From positions 1-64,000 of the forward strand of contig NZ_STGA01000029.1 of assembly GCF_005222835.1 (NCBI RefSeq): a stretch of DNA of 64,000 nt, written 5' to 3'. Positions 26,778 through 35,402 of the stretch are shown piece by piece; positions within the stretch are counted from its first letter, which is position 1, and each line of letters begins with the position of its first letter. The DNA comes from Rhizobium sp. FKY42. Its GTDB lineage: Bacteria > Pseudomonadota > Alphaproteobacteria > Rhizobiales > Rhizobiaceae. The notes under the pieces are model-generated. The model was given only the letters and a program-made list of their open reading frames with translations, ran no database searches and was not told the origin of the DNA. Made by a program: the position numbers and the translations under genes.

Positions 26778-27065
26778 TTACTCGACGACCTTCGGCACGA
26801 GGAAAAAGTTCTGATCTGAATTGGGGGCATTGGCCACGATATCGGCGGCCTTGTCACCATCCGTCACGGCATCGGCGCGTTTGCGCATAGTGATTGGAGT
26901 AACGGAGGTCATCGGATCGACCCCACTGACATCAACCTCGGAAAGCAGTTCAACAAATCCGAGGATACCATTCAATTCACCCGTCATCCGTTCCAGATCA
27001 TCTTCGGAAACGGCAATGCGGGAAAGGCGCGCAACGCGCTTGACGGTAGCGATATCGACGGACAT
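26778..27065 (-). CDS. gatC: Aspartyl/glutamyl-tRNA amidotransferase subunit C
   Basis: 95 residues, the usual GatC size; wraps around GatA and stabilises the complex with GatB. Family features: [20 protein letters not shown] at the N-terminus, [26 protein letters not shown], and the conserved end [13 protein letters not shown] 27065 follows GGAGAAGTTCC; the longer upstream frame lacks a ribosome site. First gene of gatCA. Confidence 0.94.
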   Translation of the reverse strand: MSVDIATVKRVARLSRIAVSEDDLERMTGELNGILGFVELLSEVDVSGVDPMTSVTPITMRKRADAVTDGDKAADIVANAPNSDQNFFLVPKVVE

Positions 27066-27155
27066 GGAACTTCTCCGGATGAATTTTCCTCCCGCTATAA
27101 TGGCCATATCCGGCATTCGCAACGGTTTTGGCCTCAACTGGGACAGAGATCTGAG

Positions 27156-27195
27156 GGAAATCAGCGCGGTTCTCCTCCGAACCGCGCTGATTTCC
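27156..27195. terminator. Perfect 16-bp inverted repeat between gatC and the UPF0173 gene
   Basis: GGAAATCAGCGCGGTT (27156-27171), an 8-nt loop, AACCGCGCTGATTTCC (27180-27195). It starts 6 nt past the UPF0173 stop on the minus strand and is probably its terminator or 3' stabilising hairpin, though no long T-run follows. On the minus strand the loop region reads CGGAGGAG, resembling a ribosome-binding site. Confidence 0.6.
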
Positions 27196-27201
27196 GTAAC
27201 G

Positions 27202-27906
27202 TCAGATGCTTAGCGTTACGCCAACCTTGGGCGTCTCTACTCTGGTCTTCAGGCCTTCCATGCCTTTCACGAACTTTTCCGGCGTCTGGTCAATGATGGG
27301 GAAAGACCCGTAGTGGCACGGAATGGCATGCTTGAAGTCAAAGAAGCGCTGGCAGGCGAGCGCTGCCACGGCACCGCCCATGGTGAACCGGTCGCCGATC
27401 GGCACGAGACCGATATCAGGCTGATGCAATTCGTTGATCAGACCCATATCGGTGAAGATATCCGTGTCGCCCATGTGCAGCAGCGAGGCCTCATCTTCGA
27501 AATGCAGCATCAGGCCATTGGCATTGCCGAGCGCATGAGAGACCCCGTCTTCCGTAATCTGGGCGGAGGAATGGAGGGCCTGCGTCAAGGTCGCGCTGAA
27601 GCTGCCGAAGCTGACGGTGCCGCCGGTATTGCCCATTTCGAGACGCTGGACACCCTTGGAACCCAGCCATGCGGCGAGATCGGCATTTGCCAGCACAACG
27701 GCGCCGGTTTCCTGTGCCAGAGCCACGGTATCCCCTACGTGATCTCCATGACCATGCGTCAGCAAAATGTGCGTGATGCCCGCAGCCGCTTCCTTCCGAT
27801 CCTGGTCTGCAAAGGATGGGTTACCGCTGAAGAATGGATCGATCAAAATCTTCGCATGGGCGGTTTCGAGCCTGAAGGCCGAATGGCCAAGCCAGGTGAT
27901 CTTCAT
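27202..27906 (-). CDS. Metal-dependent hydrolase, UPF0173 family (metallo-beta-lactamase fold)
   Basis: 234 residues. The start [20 protein letters not shown] and the zinc-ligand motif [12 protein letters not shown] are diagnostic of UPF0173. Further ligands are in [13 protein letters not shown] and [11 protein letters not shown]. Such proteins are single-domain metallo-beta-lactamase-fold hydrolases of unknown physiological substrate. ATG 27906 follows GGAGATTTATC; the 30-codon longer frame is not supported. Probably monocistronic, upstream of gatCA with a strong hairpin between. Confidence 0.9.
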   Translation of the reverse strand: MKITWLGHSAFRLETAHAKILIDPFFSGNPSFADQDRKEAAAGITHILLTHGHGDHVGDTVALAQETGAVVLANADLAAWLGSKGVQRLEMGNTGGTVSFGSFSATLTQALHSSAQITEDGVSHALGNANGLMLHFEDEASLLHMGDTDIFTDMGLINELHQPDIGLVPIGDRFTMGGAVAALACQRFFDFKHAIPCHYGSFPIIDQTPEKFVKGMEGLKTRVETPKVGVTLSI

Positions 27907-28092
27907 GATAAATCTCCATTTTGCAGTTGGGATCAAAGGGTCCGGGTGTGGACCGCCAGTTAGGCGCAGGTTATTCAACGCCATGATACGCATCAACCGG
28001 ACAGACGGATTTTATTTCCCTTGCCAACCCCATAGTAGACCTAGAGCATCCGCAATCAATTCAAGAGCATAAGCCGAGAGAAGGAAACCGCC

Positions 28093-28584
28093 GTGGCAAC
28101 AATGACGATCGAAGAACTGGCTGCCAGCCTACTGCCGGGGCAACCGGTGGCCGGTCTTGATCTCGGCACGAAGACCATTGGCCTTGCGGTCTCGGATTTG
28201 GGTAGGCGATTCTCGTCACCTCGACCCGTGTTAAAGCGCTTGAAGTTTACAAAAGACGCGGAACTCTTGCTAGCCTGGGCGGACAAGGAAAAGGTGGCAG
28301 CCTTCATCATCGGACTGCCAATCAATATGGATGGCTCATCGGGCCCGCGTGTTCAGGCGACCAGAGCTTTCGTTCGCAGCATGAGTGACAAGACGGAAAT
28401 ACCGTTCGTTTTCTGGGACGAACGTTTATCCACCGTGGCCGCAGAGCGAGCGCTTCTGGAAATGGATGTGTCCAGGGCAAAGCGCGCTGAACGGATCGAT
28501 TCGGCGGCCGCGAGCTTTATTCTTCAAGGCGCCTTGGATAGGCTTGCATCCTTGGCAAGGGCTGCATCGGGAGATGACGCATAG
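28093..28584 (+). CDS. ruvX: Putative Holliday junction resolvase / pre-16S rRNA nuclease, YqgF family
   Basis: 163 residues with the RNase H-like YqgF fold: the first Asp in [45 protein letters not shown], and the C-terminal Asp/Ser region [16 protein letters not shown]. The family trims the 5' end of 16S rRNA in E. coli; resolvase activity was inferred first and is less certain. GTG 28093 follows AGAAGGAAACCGCC; ATG four codons later is possible. Its last 61 nt overlap the convergent membrane-protein gene. Confidence 0.9.
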   Translation: MATMTIEELAASLLPGQPVAGLDLGTKTIGLAVSDLGRRFSSPRPVLKRLKFTKDAELLLAWADKEKVAAFIIGLPINMDGSSGPRVQATRAFVRSMSDKTEIPFVFWDERLSTVAAERALLEMDVSRAKRAERIDSAAASFILQGALDRLASLARAASGDDA

Positions 28585-28853
28585 CGCCTGATCCACCAGG
28601 CGTGAATCTGTTTGCGACGACGGAATGCCAGAATTGCGATAACGATCAGGCTGTCCACTGCAACGGCACGGACAACCAGCATGGGAAGAAGCGCCGGATC
28701 AATTCCCAAAATCTGTCCATAGATCTGAAAGACGAGATCGTGGGTGTCGCGGGTCAGCATGAAGAACCCGAAACTGATGTTGTAGTAGGATAGCCAGTAC
28801 CAGGCCCCCAGGAATGCGACCGGGCCAGCCCAGAGGATGAGAAACCACTTCAT
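28524..28853 (-). CDS. Small membrane protein, DUF6105-like
   Basis: 109 residues starting [20 protein letters not shown]. There are two predicted TM helices (about 3-22 and 60-80) with the segment [20 protein letters not shown] between and a basic [13 protein letters not shown] after the second. It resembles rhizobial proteins grouped as DUF6105; function unknown. Its ATG overlaps the stop of the upstream small ORF (ATGA), so the two are translationally coupled. The tail overlaps ruvX by 61 nt on the opposite strand. Confidence 0.78.
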   Translation of the reverse strand: MKWFLILWAGPVAFLGAWYWLSYYNISFGFFMLTRDTHDLVFQIYGQILGIDPALLPMLVVRAVAVDSLIVIAILAFRRRKQIHAWWIRRYASSPDAALAKDASLSKAP

Positions 28854-29038
28854 GCGGCGTTTCCTTCCACAATTAGCCAGCGCGTTGAACCCGGCCAAGG
28901 TGCCGACAGAACCGCCCAGCGCAGAAACGCCATGACGCTCAGCACGATGGCAGGAAACGTCAGATCAACCGCCCAACTCGCAAAGAAGCAAAGAGCCAGA
29001 CACAGTAATCCGTATTGATAGCATTGGTTGCCAGACAC
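28850..29038 (-). CDS. Small hydrophobic protein coupled to the DUF6105-like gene
   Basis: 62 codons from GTG 29038. Two hydrophobic stretches (about 10-24 and 28-45; LLCLALCFFASWAVDL, PAIVLSVMAFLRWAV) suggest a two-pass membrane protein. The stop overlaps the next start by ATGA, which supports it being real. The start is uncertain: the AAGG before GTG 29038 is only 2 nt away, and a CtrA-like site lies 22 nt upstream. No family recognised. Confidence 0.55.
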   Translation of the reverse strand: MSGNQCYQYGLLCLALCFFASWAVDLTFPAIVLSVMAFLRWAVLSAPWPGSTRWLIVEGNAA

Positions 29039-29059
29039 AGCCTTACCACGCAGCGATGG

Positions 29060-29074
29060 TTAACAAATCGTTAA
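29060..29074 (-). promoter_or_regulatory. CtrA-type binding site
   Basis: TTAA-N7-TTAA, the consensus for the cell-cycle regulator CtrA, inside a perfect 7-bp inverted repeat GGTTAAC/GTTAACC (29058-29076). It lies just upstream of the two small membrane-protein genes. Its closeness to the annotated GTG means the transcript would be nearly leaderless, or CtrA represses here. Confidence 0.5.
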
Positions 29075-29166
29075 CCTCAACCTAGTGCGCGGGGTCCAAA
29101 GCGCAACGAGAACCACTCAATATGGTTAACGTCGGGCGCCGACCTGTGGATGACTGCCCTGGAAAC

Positions 29167-30819
29167 TCAGCTGGCGGCGGGATACAGAAGGTCGACGATG
29201 TAGGAGGCATCGAAGCGGGAATCGAGCATTCCATAGGTAGCTCGCCACCCTCCGGCCAGACGGGTTTCCACGAAGGCGTCTGCGATCTTGCCGGCACCCA
29301 GCCGAAACAGCTCCGCAGCCGCCGCTGCCAACGCAAGTTGCTCGACCAGAAGTCTTGCCGCGCCCTCGTCCCGTTCCGCCAGGGCCATGGCGGCGCGCAG
29401 CACGTCCGTCGTCTTTCGTCCACTTGGACCCAGATCCCGCTCGATGCCCGACAGAACCGAATCGAACAGATCACGGCCTCTGCTCAACACGCGCAGCACA
29501 TCCAGCGCCATGACATTGCCTGAGCCTTCCCAGATCGCATTGACCGGAGCCTCGCGATAGTGACGGGCAAGCGGACGCTCCTCCACGTAGCCATTGCCAC
29601 CAAGGCATTCCATCGCTTCGTAGATCAGCGGAGGCGCGATCTTGCAGCACCAGTATTTGATGACGGGCGTCATGACGCGGGCAAAGGCTGCATCGGCGGG
29701 ATTGCTACCGGCCTTGTCGAAGGCTTCTGCCAGACGATAGGCAAGCGCCGTCGCGGCTGCGACGTCCAGCGCCATATCCGCAAGAACCCGCGTCATCAGG
29801 GGCTGATCAATCAGGTTTTTGCCAAAGGCGCTGCGACCGCGGCAATGATGTACCGCCTCTGCCAACGAGGCCCGCATGATGCCAGCTGACGCAAGAGCAC
29901 AATCCAACCGCGTGAGCGTTACCATGTCGAGGATGGTTCGTACTCCACCGCCCGCTTCGCCCAGCAGGTAGCCGAACGCATCCTGAAACTCGACCTCGGA
30001 AGAGGCATTGGAGCGGTTACCCAGCTTATCCTTCAGCCTCTGGAATTGAAGCCCGTTTGCCGTACCATCTTCCAGGAGGCGCGGAACCAGAAAACAGCCG
30101 ATCCCCTCATTGGTCTTGGCAAGCATCACGAAGGCGTCGCTCATAGGCGCGGACATGAACCACTTGTGACCGGACAGGCGGTAGACACCCTCACCCACGC
30201 GTTCGGCCACCGAACGGTTGGCGCGCACATCCGTACCCCCCTGCTTCTCCGTCATGCCCATACCAACGGTGATGGCCGTCTTCTGCTGTGCCGGACGATT
30301 GGACGAATCATATTTCCGCGACAGGATGCGCGGCGCCCATTCCTTCTGGACACGAGGCGAAGCCATCATCGCCGCAACGGAAGCGCTGGTCATCGTCAGC
30401 GGACACAAATGGCCGCATTCCAGCTGGGAGGTCAGATAGAACCGGGCAGCACGGGCGCGGTGCTGGTTGTTGCGCGATTCGGCGATGTTCTCCCACAAGG
30501 AGGAATGCAGACCGCTGCCCATCGAGCGTCGCATCATGGCATGCCAGGCAGGATGGAACTCCACCGTATCCAGCCGTTCGCCTCGCGGACCGTGGGTCTT
30601 CAGCTTTGGCGGATTTTCATTCGCCATCCGCGCAAGTTCCTGCGCTTCGGGAGACGTTACATAGCGGCCCAGCGCATCGAACTCCTCGCGGATTGCGCGG
30701 TGCAATCCCGCCGTCAGATCCACGATCAACGGGTCTGTGCGATAGGCATTGATACCGGACCAGAGGCTTGGCTGGTTCAGGTCGGTGAGATTGTCTTCGG
30801 TCCGGTTCATCTGATTCAT
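29167..30819 (-). CDS. aidB: Acyl-CoA dehydrogenase-like flavoprotein, AidB type
   Basis: 550 residues, matching AidB (about 540) and longer than ordinary acyl-CoA dehydrogenases. The start NLTDLNQPSLWSGINAYRTDPL is AidB-like. The flavin region MGMTEKQGGTDVRANRS and the dehydrogenase C-terminal blocks MECLGGNGYVEERPLARHYRE and NAIWEGSGNVMALDVLR are intact. In E. coli AidB belongs to the adaptive response to alkylating agents, binds DNA and keeps weak isovaleryl-CoA dehydrogenase activity. No Ada regulator is near here, so the role is inferred from the family. Divergent from pyrB. Confidence 0.88.
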   Translation of the reverse strand: MNQMNRTEDNLTDLNQPSLWSGINAYRTDPLIVDLTAGLHRAIREEFDALGRYVTSPEAQELARMANENPPKLKTHGPRGERLDTVEFHPAWHAMMRRSMGSGLHSSLWENIAESRNNQHRARAARFYLTSQLECGHLCPLTMTSASVAAMMASPRVQKEWAPRILSRKYDSSNRPAQQKTAITVGMGMTEKQGGTDVRANRSVAERVGEGVYRLSGHKWFMSAPMSDAFVMLAKTNEGIGCFLVPRLLEDGTANGLQFQRLKDKLGNRSNASSEVEFQDAFGYLLGEAGGGVRTILDMVTLTRLDCALASAGIMRASLAEAVHHCRGRSAFGKNLIDQPLMTRVLADMALDVAAATALAYRLAEAFDKAGSNPADAAFARVMTPVIKYWCCKIAPPLIYEAMECLGGNGYVEERPLARHYREAPVNAIWEGSGNVMALDVLRVLSRGRDLFDSVLSGIERDLGPSGRKTTDVLRAAMALAERDEGAARLLVEQLALAAAAAELFRLGAGKIADAFVETRLAGGWRATYGMLDSRFDASYIVDLLYPAAS

Positions 30820-30941
30820 GAGCTGCTCTTAAACGAAAGCTGGGCAAATTGCATGGGGATCAAGAAAACTCGATGCAGCACACGCTTGCCCGCTCGCCTC
30901 GCTGTCTCTATAGACCGCGTAAACAAGCGGAGGACGTAATC

Positions 30942-31898
30942 GTGGTCTTCTTTCCCCACCGCCATCTCCTCGGGATCAAGGGCCTGACCGAGCAGGACAT
31001 TACATTCCTTCTCGACAAAGCCGACGAGGCGGTCAAGATCAGCCGTCAAAGAGAGAAGAAAACTTCGACTCTTCGCGGGCTCACCCAGATCAATCTTTTC
31101 TTCGAGGCTTCGACACGCACGCAAAGCTCCTTCGAGCTGGCCGGAAAGCGTCTGGGCGCAGATGTCATGAACATGTCCGTCGGCAACTCTTCGGTCAAGA
31201 AGGGCGAAACGCTGATCGATACGGCCATGACGCTGAACGCCATGCGGCCTGATGTCTTGGTGGTTCGGCATTCGTCCGCGGGTGCCGCTGCCCTTCTGGC
31301 GCAGAAAGTGGCGTGCTCGGTCGTCAACGCCGGTGACGGTCAACACGAGCACCCGACGCAGGCACTTTTGGATGCGCTGACAATCCGTCGCGCCAAGGGC
31401 AAGCTGTCCCGCATCATCGTCGCGATCTGCGGCGATGTTCTGCACTCGCGCGTTGCCCGCTCCAACATTCTTTTGCTGAATGCCATGGGCGCACGGGTTC
31501 GCGTGGTCGCGCCGTCCACTCTGCTACCATCGGGCATTTCGCAAATGGGCGTGGAAGTCTTTCATTCCATGGAAGAAGGCCTGAAGGATGCAGATGTCGT
31601 GATGATGCTGCGTCTTCAGCGCGAGCGCATGTCCGGTTCGTTCGTCCCGTCTGTCCGCGAATATTTCCATTTCTACGGTCTGGACGCCGAGAAACTGAAA
31701 GCGGCCAAGGAGGATGCGCTCGTCATGCATCCGGGGCCGATGAATCGCGGTGTGGAAATTGCGTCGGAAGTCGCCGATGGTCCGCAGAGTGTGATTGAAA
31801 GCCAGGTCGAAATGGGCGTTGCCGTCCGTATGGCTGTGATGGAGACCTTGCTGATTTCCCAGAACCAGGGGCCGAGAAGCGAAGGAGTAGGCGCATGA
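30942..31898 (+). CDS. pyrB: Aspartate carbamoyltransferase, catalytic subunit
   Basis: 318 residues from GTG 30942, which follows GCGGAGGACGTAATC; the upstream in-frame extension is rejected. The carbamoyl-phosphate loop is [13 protein letters not shown] (Ser57-Thr60). Other family blocks are [43 protein letters not shown] and [13 protein letters not shown]. It condenses carbamoyl phosphate with aspartate, the committed step of pyrimidine synthesis. Its stop overlaps the start of the dihydroorotase-like gene (ATGA), consistent with the two proteins forming a complex. No regulatory pyrI gene is present. Confidence 0.96.
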   Translation: MVFFPHRHLLGIKGLTEQDITFLLDKADEAVKISRQREKKTSTLRGLTQINLFFEASTRTQSSFELAGKRLGADVMNMSVGNSSVKKGETLIDTAMTLNAMRPDVLVVRHSSAGAAALLAQKVACSVVNAGDGQHEHPTQALLDALTIRRAKGKLSRIIVAICGDVLHSRVARSNILLLNAMGARVRVVAPSTLLPSGISQMGVEVFHSMEEGLKDADVVMMLRLQRERMSGSFVPSVREYFHFYGLDAEKLKAAKEDALVMHPGPMNRGVEIASEVADGPQSVIESQVEMGVAVRMAVMETLLISQNQGPRSEGVGA

Positions 31899-33184
31899 AG
31901 CCGCTTGTTCTGAAGAACGTGCGTATCATCGATCCTTCCCGGCATCTGGACGAGGTCGGCACGATCATCATCGGTGACGACGGTCGTATTCTTGCATCTG
32001 GCGCAGACGCGCTCAATCAGGGATATCCCGAAGGTGCCGAGATACGCGATGCCAAGGGTCTCGTTGCGGCGCCGGGCCTCGTTGACGCACGGGTCTTTGT
32101 TGGCGAACCGGGTGCGGAACATCGGGAGACTATCTTCTCCGCCAGCCGTGCCGCCGCTGCAGGCGGTGTAACGAGCTTCATCATGATGCCGGATACGGAC
32201 CCGGTCCTTGACGATATCGCTCTTATCGAATTCGTTCTCAAGACAGCTCGCGACAAAGCTCTCGTCAACATTCACCCAGCTGCAGCTTTGACGCGCGGGT
32301 TAAAGGGCGAGGAGATGACCGAGATCGGCCTGTTGAAGCAGGCGGGCGCCGTCAGTTTTACCCAGGGCCGTCATGGATTGGCTGATACGCAGGTTTTGCG
32401 ACGCGCGATGACCTATGCGCGCGAGTTCGGGGCCGTGATTTCGCTCGAAGCCCGCGATCCCTACCTCGCCGTCAACGGGGTCATGAACGAAGGGCTTTTC
32501 GCCAGCTGGCTCGGTCTTGCAGGCGCCCCGCGCGAGGCAGAACTCATTCCGCTCGAGCGTGACCTGCGGATCGCCGCCCTCACCAAGGCCGCCTATCATG
32601 CAGCTAAGATCTCGGTGCCGGAATCGGTTGAAGCGATCCGTGTTGCACGCAATCGAGGTGCGAACGCAACCTGCGCCGTGTCGATCAATCACCTGTCGCT
32701 GAATGAAAACGACATCGGAGAATACCGGACCTTCTTCAAGCTTTCGCCGCCACTGCGCACGGAAGACGACCGTCAGGCCATGGTCGATGATCTGGCGAAT
32801 GGAACGATTGATATCATCGTCTCTTCGCATGATCCGCAGGACGTCGACACGAAACGTCTTCCCTTCGGTGACGCAGCGGATGGTGCCATCGGGCTTGAAA
32901 CCATGCTGGCGGCCGCCTTGCGGCTCCACCACTCCGGTCAGGTTTCGCTGATGCGCCTCATCGACGCCATGTCGACAAGGCCAGCGCAGATCTTTGGGCT
33001 CGACGCTGGAACGCTTAAACCGGGCGCAAAGGCAGATATTGCCTTGATCGACATTGATGAACCATGGATTGTGACGAAGGATACCATCCAGTCCCGCTCC
33101 AAGAACACGCCCTTCGAGGATGCGCGTTTTAGCGGACGGGCTGTCTCGACTTATGTCGCTGGCCGTCTGGTACACTCGCTGTAA
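31895..33184 (+). CDS. pyrC: Dihydroorotase homologue, apparently catalytically degenerate (PyrX-like)
   Basis: 429 residues with the cyclic amidohydrolase fold ([13 protein letters not shown]..., [34 protein letters not shown]). Zinc ligands of active dihydroorotases are missing: the D-x-H-x-H motif reads DARVF (Arg66, Phe68). The later His positions are lost ([16 protein letters not shown]) and DHAPH has become SHDPQD. Several bacteria with such pseudo-dihydroorotases (PyrX of Pseudomonas) use them as structural partners of aspartate carbamoyltransferase, with an active enzyme elsewhere. The overlapping start with pyrB fits that role. Usually annotated pyrC; enzymatic activity is doubtful. 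Confidence 0.85.
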   Translation: MKPLVLKNVRIIDPSRHLDEVGTIIIGDDGRILASGADALNQGYPEGAEIRDAKGLVAAPGLVDARVFVGEPGAEHRETIFSASRAAAAGGVTSFIMMPDTDPVLDDIALIEFVLKTARDKALVNIHPAAALTRGLKGEEMTEIGLLKQAGAVSFTQGRHGLADTQVLRRAMTYAREFGAVISLEARDPYLAVNGVMNEGLFASWLGLAGAPREAELIPLERDLRIAALTKAAYHAAKISVPESVEAIRVARNRGANATCAVSINHLSLNENDIGEYRTFFKLSPPLRTEDDRQAMVDDLANGTIDIIVSSHDPQDVDTKRLPFGDAADGAIGLETMLAAALRLHHSGQVSLMRLIDAMSTRPAQIFGLDAGTLKPGAKADIALIDIDEPWIVTKDTIQSRSKNTPFEDARFSGRAVSTYVAGRLVHSL

Positions 33185-33195
33185 GGAAATTGAGC

Positions 33196-33813
33196 ATGGC
33201 AGAGCTGTTTAACTGGCAAATCACGCTTCCCATCGCGCTGGCCGCACTTGCCTTTGGCTATCTGCTGGGCTCGATCCCTTTTGGCCTCCTCCTGACCAAG
33301 GCGGCAGGTCTCGGCGACATCCGCTCCATCGGTTCAGGCAATATCGGCGCTACAAACGTCTTGCGCACCGGCAACAGGAAGCTGGCTGCCGCCACGCTTT
33401 TGCTTGATGCATTGAAGGCTACTGTCGCTGCCATTCTGGCTGCAGCGCTCTGGGGTCAGGAAGCCGGACTGCTGGGTGGCTTTGCGGCTTTCCTCGGCCA
33501 TCTGTTTCCAGTCTGGCTTGGCTTCAAGGGTGGAAAAGGTGTTGCAACCTATATTGGCACGCTGTTGGGTATTGCACCGGCTATGGTTCTGGTATTTGCA
33601 TTCCTGTGGCTGACGGTTGCAAAACTCAGCAAATATTCATCTCTATCGGCGCTTGTCGCCACACTTCTTATTCCCGTCGTGCTCTGGCTCATCGGGGAAC
33701 CAAAAATTGCATTGGTCATGGCAATCATGACCCTGATTACATATTGGAAGCATAAGGCCAACATCGAGCGTCTGATCAACGGAACAGAAAGCAAGATCGG
33801 CCAGAAGGGATAA
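33196..33813 (+). CDS. plsY: Glycerol-3-phosphate acyltransferase (acyl-phosphate dependent)
   Basis: 205 residues, five or more TM helices. The PlsY signatures are present: [37 protein letters not shown] (motif 1), [20 protein letters not shown] (motif 2), and the C-terminal [17 protein letters not shown] (motif 3). It transfers an acyl group from acyl-phosphate to glycerol-3-phosphate in phospholipid synthesis at the inner membrane. ATG 33196 lies 8 nt behind AAGGAAA; a TTG two codons earlier is rejected. It follows pyrB-pyrC by 11 nt and precedes dprA by 8 nt, so it is within a pyrBC-plsY-dprA operon. Confidence 0.96.
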   Translation: MAELFNWQITLPIALAALAFGYLLGSIPFGLLLTKAAGLGDIRSIGSGNIGATNVLRTGNRKLAAATLLLDALKATVAAILAAALWGQEAGLLGGFAAFLGHLFPVWLGFKGGKGVATYIGTLLGIAPAMVLVFAFLWLTVAKLSKYSSLSALVATLLIPVVLWLIGEPKIALVMAIMTLITYWKHKANIERLINGTESKIGQKG

Positions 33814-33821
33814 GTTCCTCT

Positions 33822-34973
33822 GTGTCCTCCGGCAAAGAAAATCGGAGGGGGGTTGCACTCACAGACGCCCAGCGGATCGCCTGGCTCAGGCTGATTCGCA
33901 GCGACAACGTGGGTCCTGCAACCTTCCGTGACCTCATCAATCACTTCGGCTCCGCCGACGCGGCTCTGGCCGCGATACCTGAAATGTCGCGCCGGGGTGG
34001 CGCGGCGCGTGCCATCCGCGTGGCAACCGTTCAGCAGGCGGAGCAGGAACTGGAGATTGCTGCTCGTTTCAATGCCAGACTGGTCGGCATTGGAGAGCCG
34101 GACTACCCATTTGCGCTTCGTCAGATTGACGCCGCCCCGCCCCTTTTGGCTATGAAGGGTGACTTTGCCGCAGCCAACCGACCGTCGGTCGGCATTGTCG
34201 GATCACGCAACGCCTCGATCAGCGGAGCCAAAATCGCCGCCATGATCGCACGCGACTGCGGTCGTGCCGGCTACACGATCACCTCGGGTCTCGCGCGCGG
34301 CATCGATACGGCGGCCCATCGGGCAAGCCTGGATACGGGAACCATTGCTGTGCTGGCGGGCGGCCTTGATCAACCCTACCCGCCCGAAAACATTCCACTG
34401 CTGGCGGACATCACGGATGGCGTTGGACTCTGCGTCAGCGAGATGCCGTTTGGATGGGAGCCACGCGCCCGCGATTTTCCGCGCCGCAACCGGCTCATCG
34501 CAGGGATATCTCTTGGGGTGGTCGTCGTGGAAGCAGCCCAGCGTTCCGGGTCTCTGATCACAGCGCGGCTGGCGGGCGACTTCGGACGTCTGGTCTTTGC
34601 GGTGCCCGGCTCTCCGCTCGATCCGAGATGCCATGGCACCAACGATCTTCTGAAGAATGGCGGCATTGTCACCACCTCATCGCAGGACGTGCTGGAGGCG
34701 CTGGCCCCCATCTCGCAACTGGACCTTTTCACCGGTTCTACCATTGCGGAACCAGGCGAAGATGGAGCGTCGCCGTTGATGCAACCTCTTGATGATAGTG
34801 ATCGCATGCGGATCACCAATGCTCTTGGCCCCACACCTGTCGAAATCGACGACATCATACGCCATACAGACATCCCAGCAGCAACGGTTTACCTCGTGCT
34901 GCTGGAACTTGATCTAGCTGGACGGCTTCACCGGCATCCGGGCGGTCTAGTTTCTCTCCTGATGCAGAACTGA
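33822..34973 (+). CDS. dprA: DNA-processing protein A
   Basis: 383 residues. An N-terminal helix-hairpin (DAQRIAWLRLIRSDNVGPATF) is followed by the Rossmann-like DprA core, with VGIVGSRNASISG, TSGLARGIDTAAHRASL, TIAVLAGGLDQPYPPEN, FPRRNRLIAGIS and the EAAQRSGSLITARLAGDFGR block. A C-terminal winged-helix domain (EIDDIIRHTDIPAATVYLVLLELDLAGRLH) completes it. DprA loads RecA on incoming single-stranded DNA in transformation; many non-competent bacteria also keep it. GTG 33822 is the best start. It overlaps the small convergent gene by 27 nt. Confidence 0.94.
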   Translation: MSSGKENRRGVALTDAQRIAWLRLIRSDNVGPATFRDLINHFGSADAALAAIPEMSRRGGAARAIRVATVQQAEQELEIAARFNARLVGIGEPDYPFALRQIDAAPPLLAMKGDFAAANRPSVGIVGSRNASISGAKIAAMIARDCGRAGYTITSGLARGIDTAAHRASLDTGTIAVLAGGLDQPYPPENIPLLADITDGVGLCVSEMPFGWEPRARDFPRRNRLIAGISLGVVVVEAAQRSGSLITARLAGDFGRLVFAVPGSPLDPRCHGTNDLLKNGGIVTTSSQDVLEALAPISQLDLFTGSTIAEPGEDGASPLMQPLDDSDRMRITNALGPTPVEIDDIIRHTDIPAATVYLVLLELDLAGRLHRHPGGLVSLLMQN

Positions 34974-35156
34974 CCGCGGGCGTCGACCTGACAACATATC
35001 GCCGGACTCGACATACGCCATTTCAAGGAGATAGCAGAGCATATCTGCATTCTCCTTATGGGCTACCTGCCGCAATTGACCCAGCATGTGCCGAACATAG
35101 GCGATGTTGGATCGCCACTCCTCATTATTGATTTGCTTTGAAGATGGTTCAACCAT
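34947..35156 (-). CDS. Conserved small hypothetical protein
   Basis: 69 residues starting MVEPSSKQINNEEWRSNI, with helices YVRHMLGQLRQVAHKENADM and LCYLLEMAYVESGD and a basic end. ATG 35156 follows GCGAGGACAAG, a good ribosome site; the 25-codon longer frame is not needed. I recall similar short cytosolic proteins in other rhizobia, but no function. It overlaps the 3' end of dprA by 27 nt on the opposite strand and is divergent from topA. Confidence 0.7.
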   Translation of the reverse strand: MVEPSSKQINNEEWRSNIAYVRHMLGQLRQVAHKENADMLCYLLEMAYVESGDMLSGRRPRSVLHQERN

Positions 35157-35244
35157 CTTGTCCTCGCTAAAATAACTTAAAATAATGCACGCGCAGGGTG
35201 TGCACTCCCGGGTGCGCTCGCAATGTGACATTTCTCATCTAAGA

Positions 35245-35273
35245 TTGCAATAAATCATTAATCTCCTTATAGT
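35245..35273 (+). promoter_or_regulatory. Promoter of topA
   Basis: -35 TTGCAA (35245-35250), a 17-nt spacer, -10 TATAGT (35268-35273). The predicted start is near 35280, giving a leader of about 120 nt before topA ATG. The surrounding DNA (35157-35280) is AT-rich and also holds the promoter of the divergent small gene. Confidence 0.6.
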
Positions 35274-35402
35274 TGTACTTACGCGAAAGGCAAAAATGCA
35301 TCCTCCCTCTTGACCGCAGACAAAACGCCCTCCATGTCGGGAGGTCAGTTTCAAGCCGAAGCGCCATTTTTTCGCTTTGTCGCACCTCTCAGAGAAAAAA
35401 TT

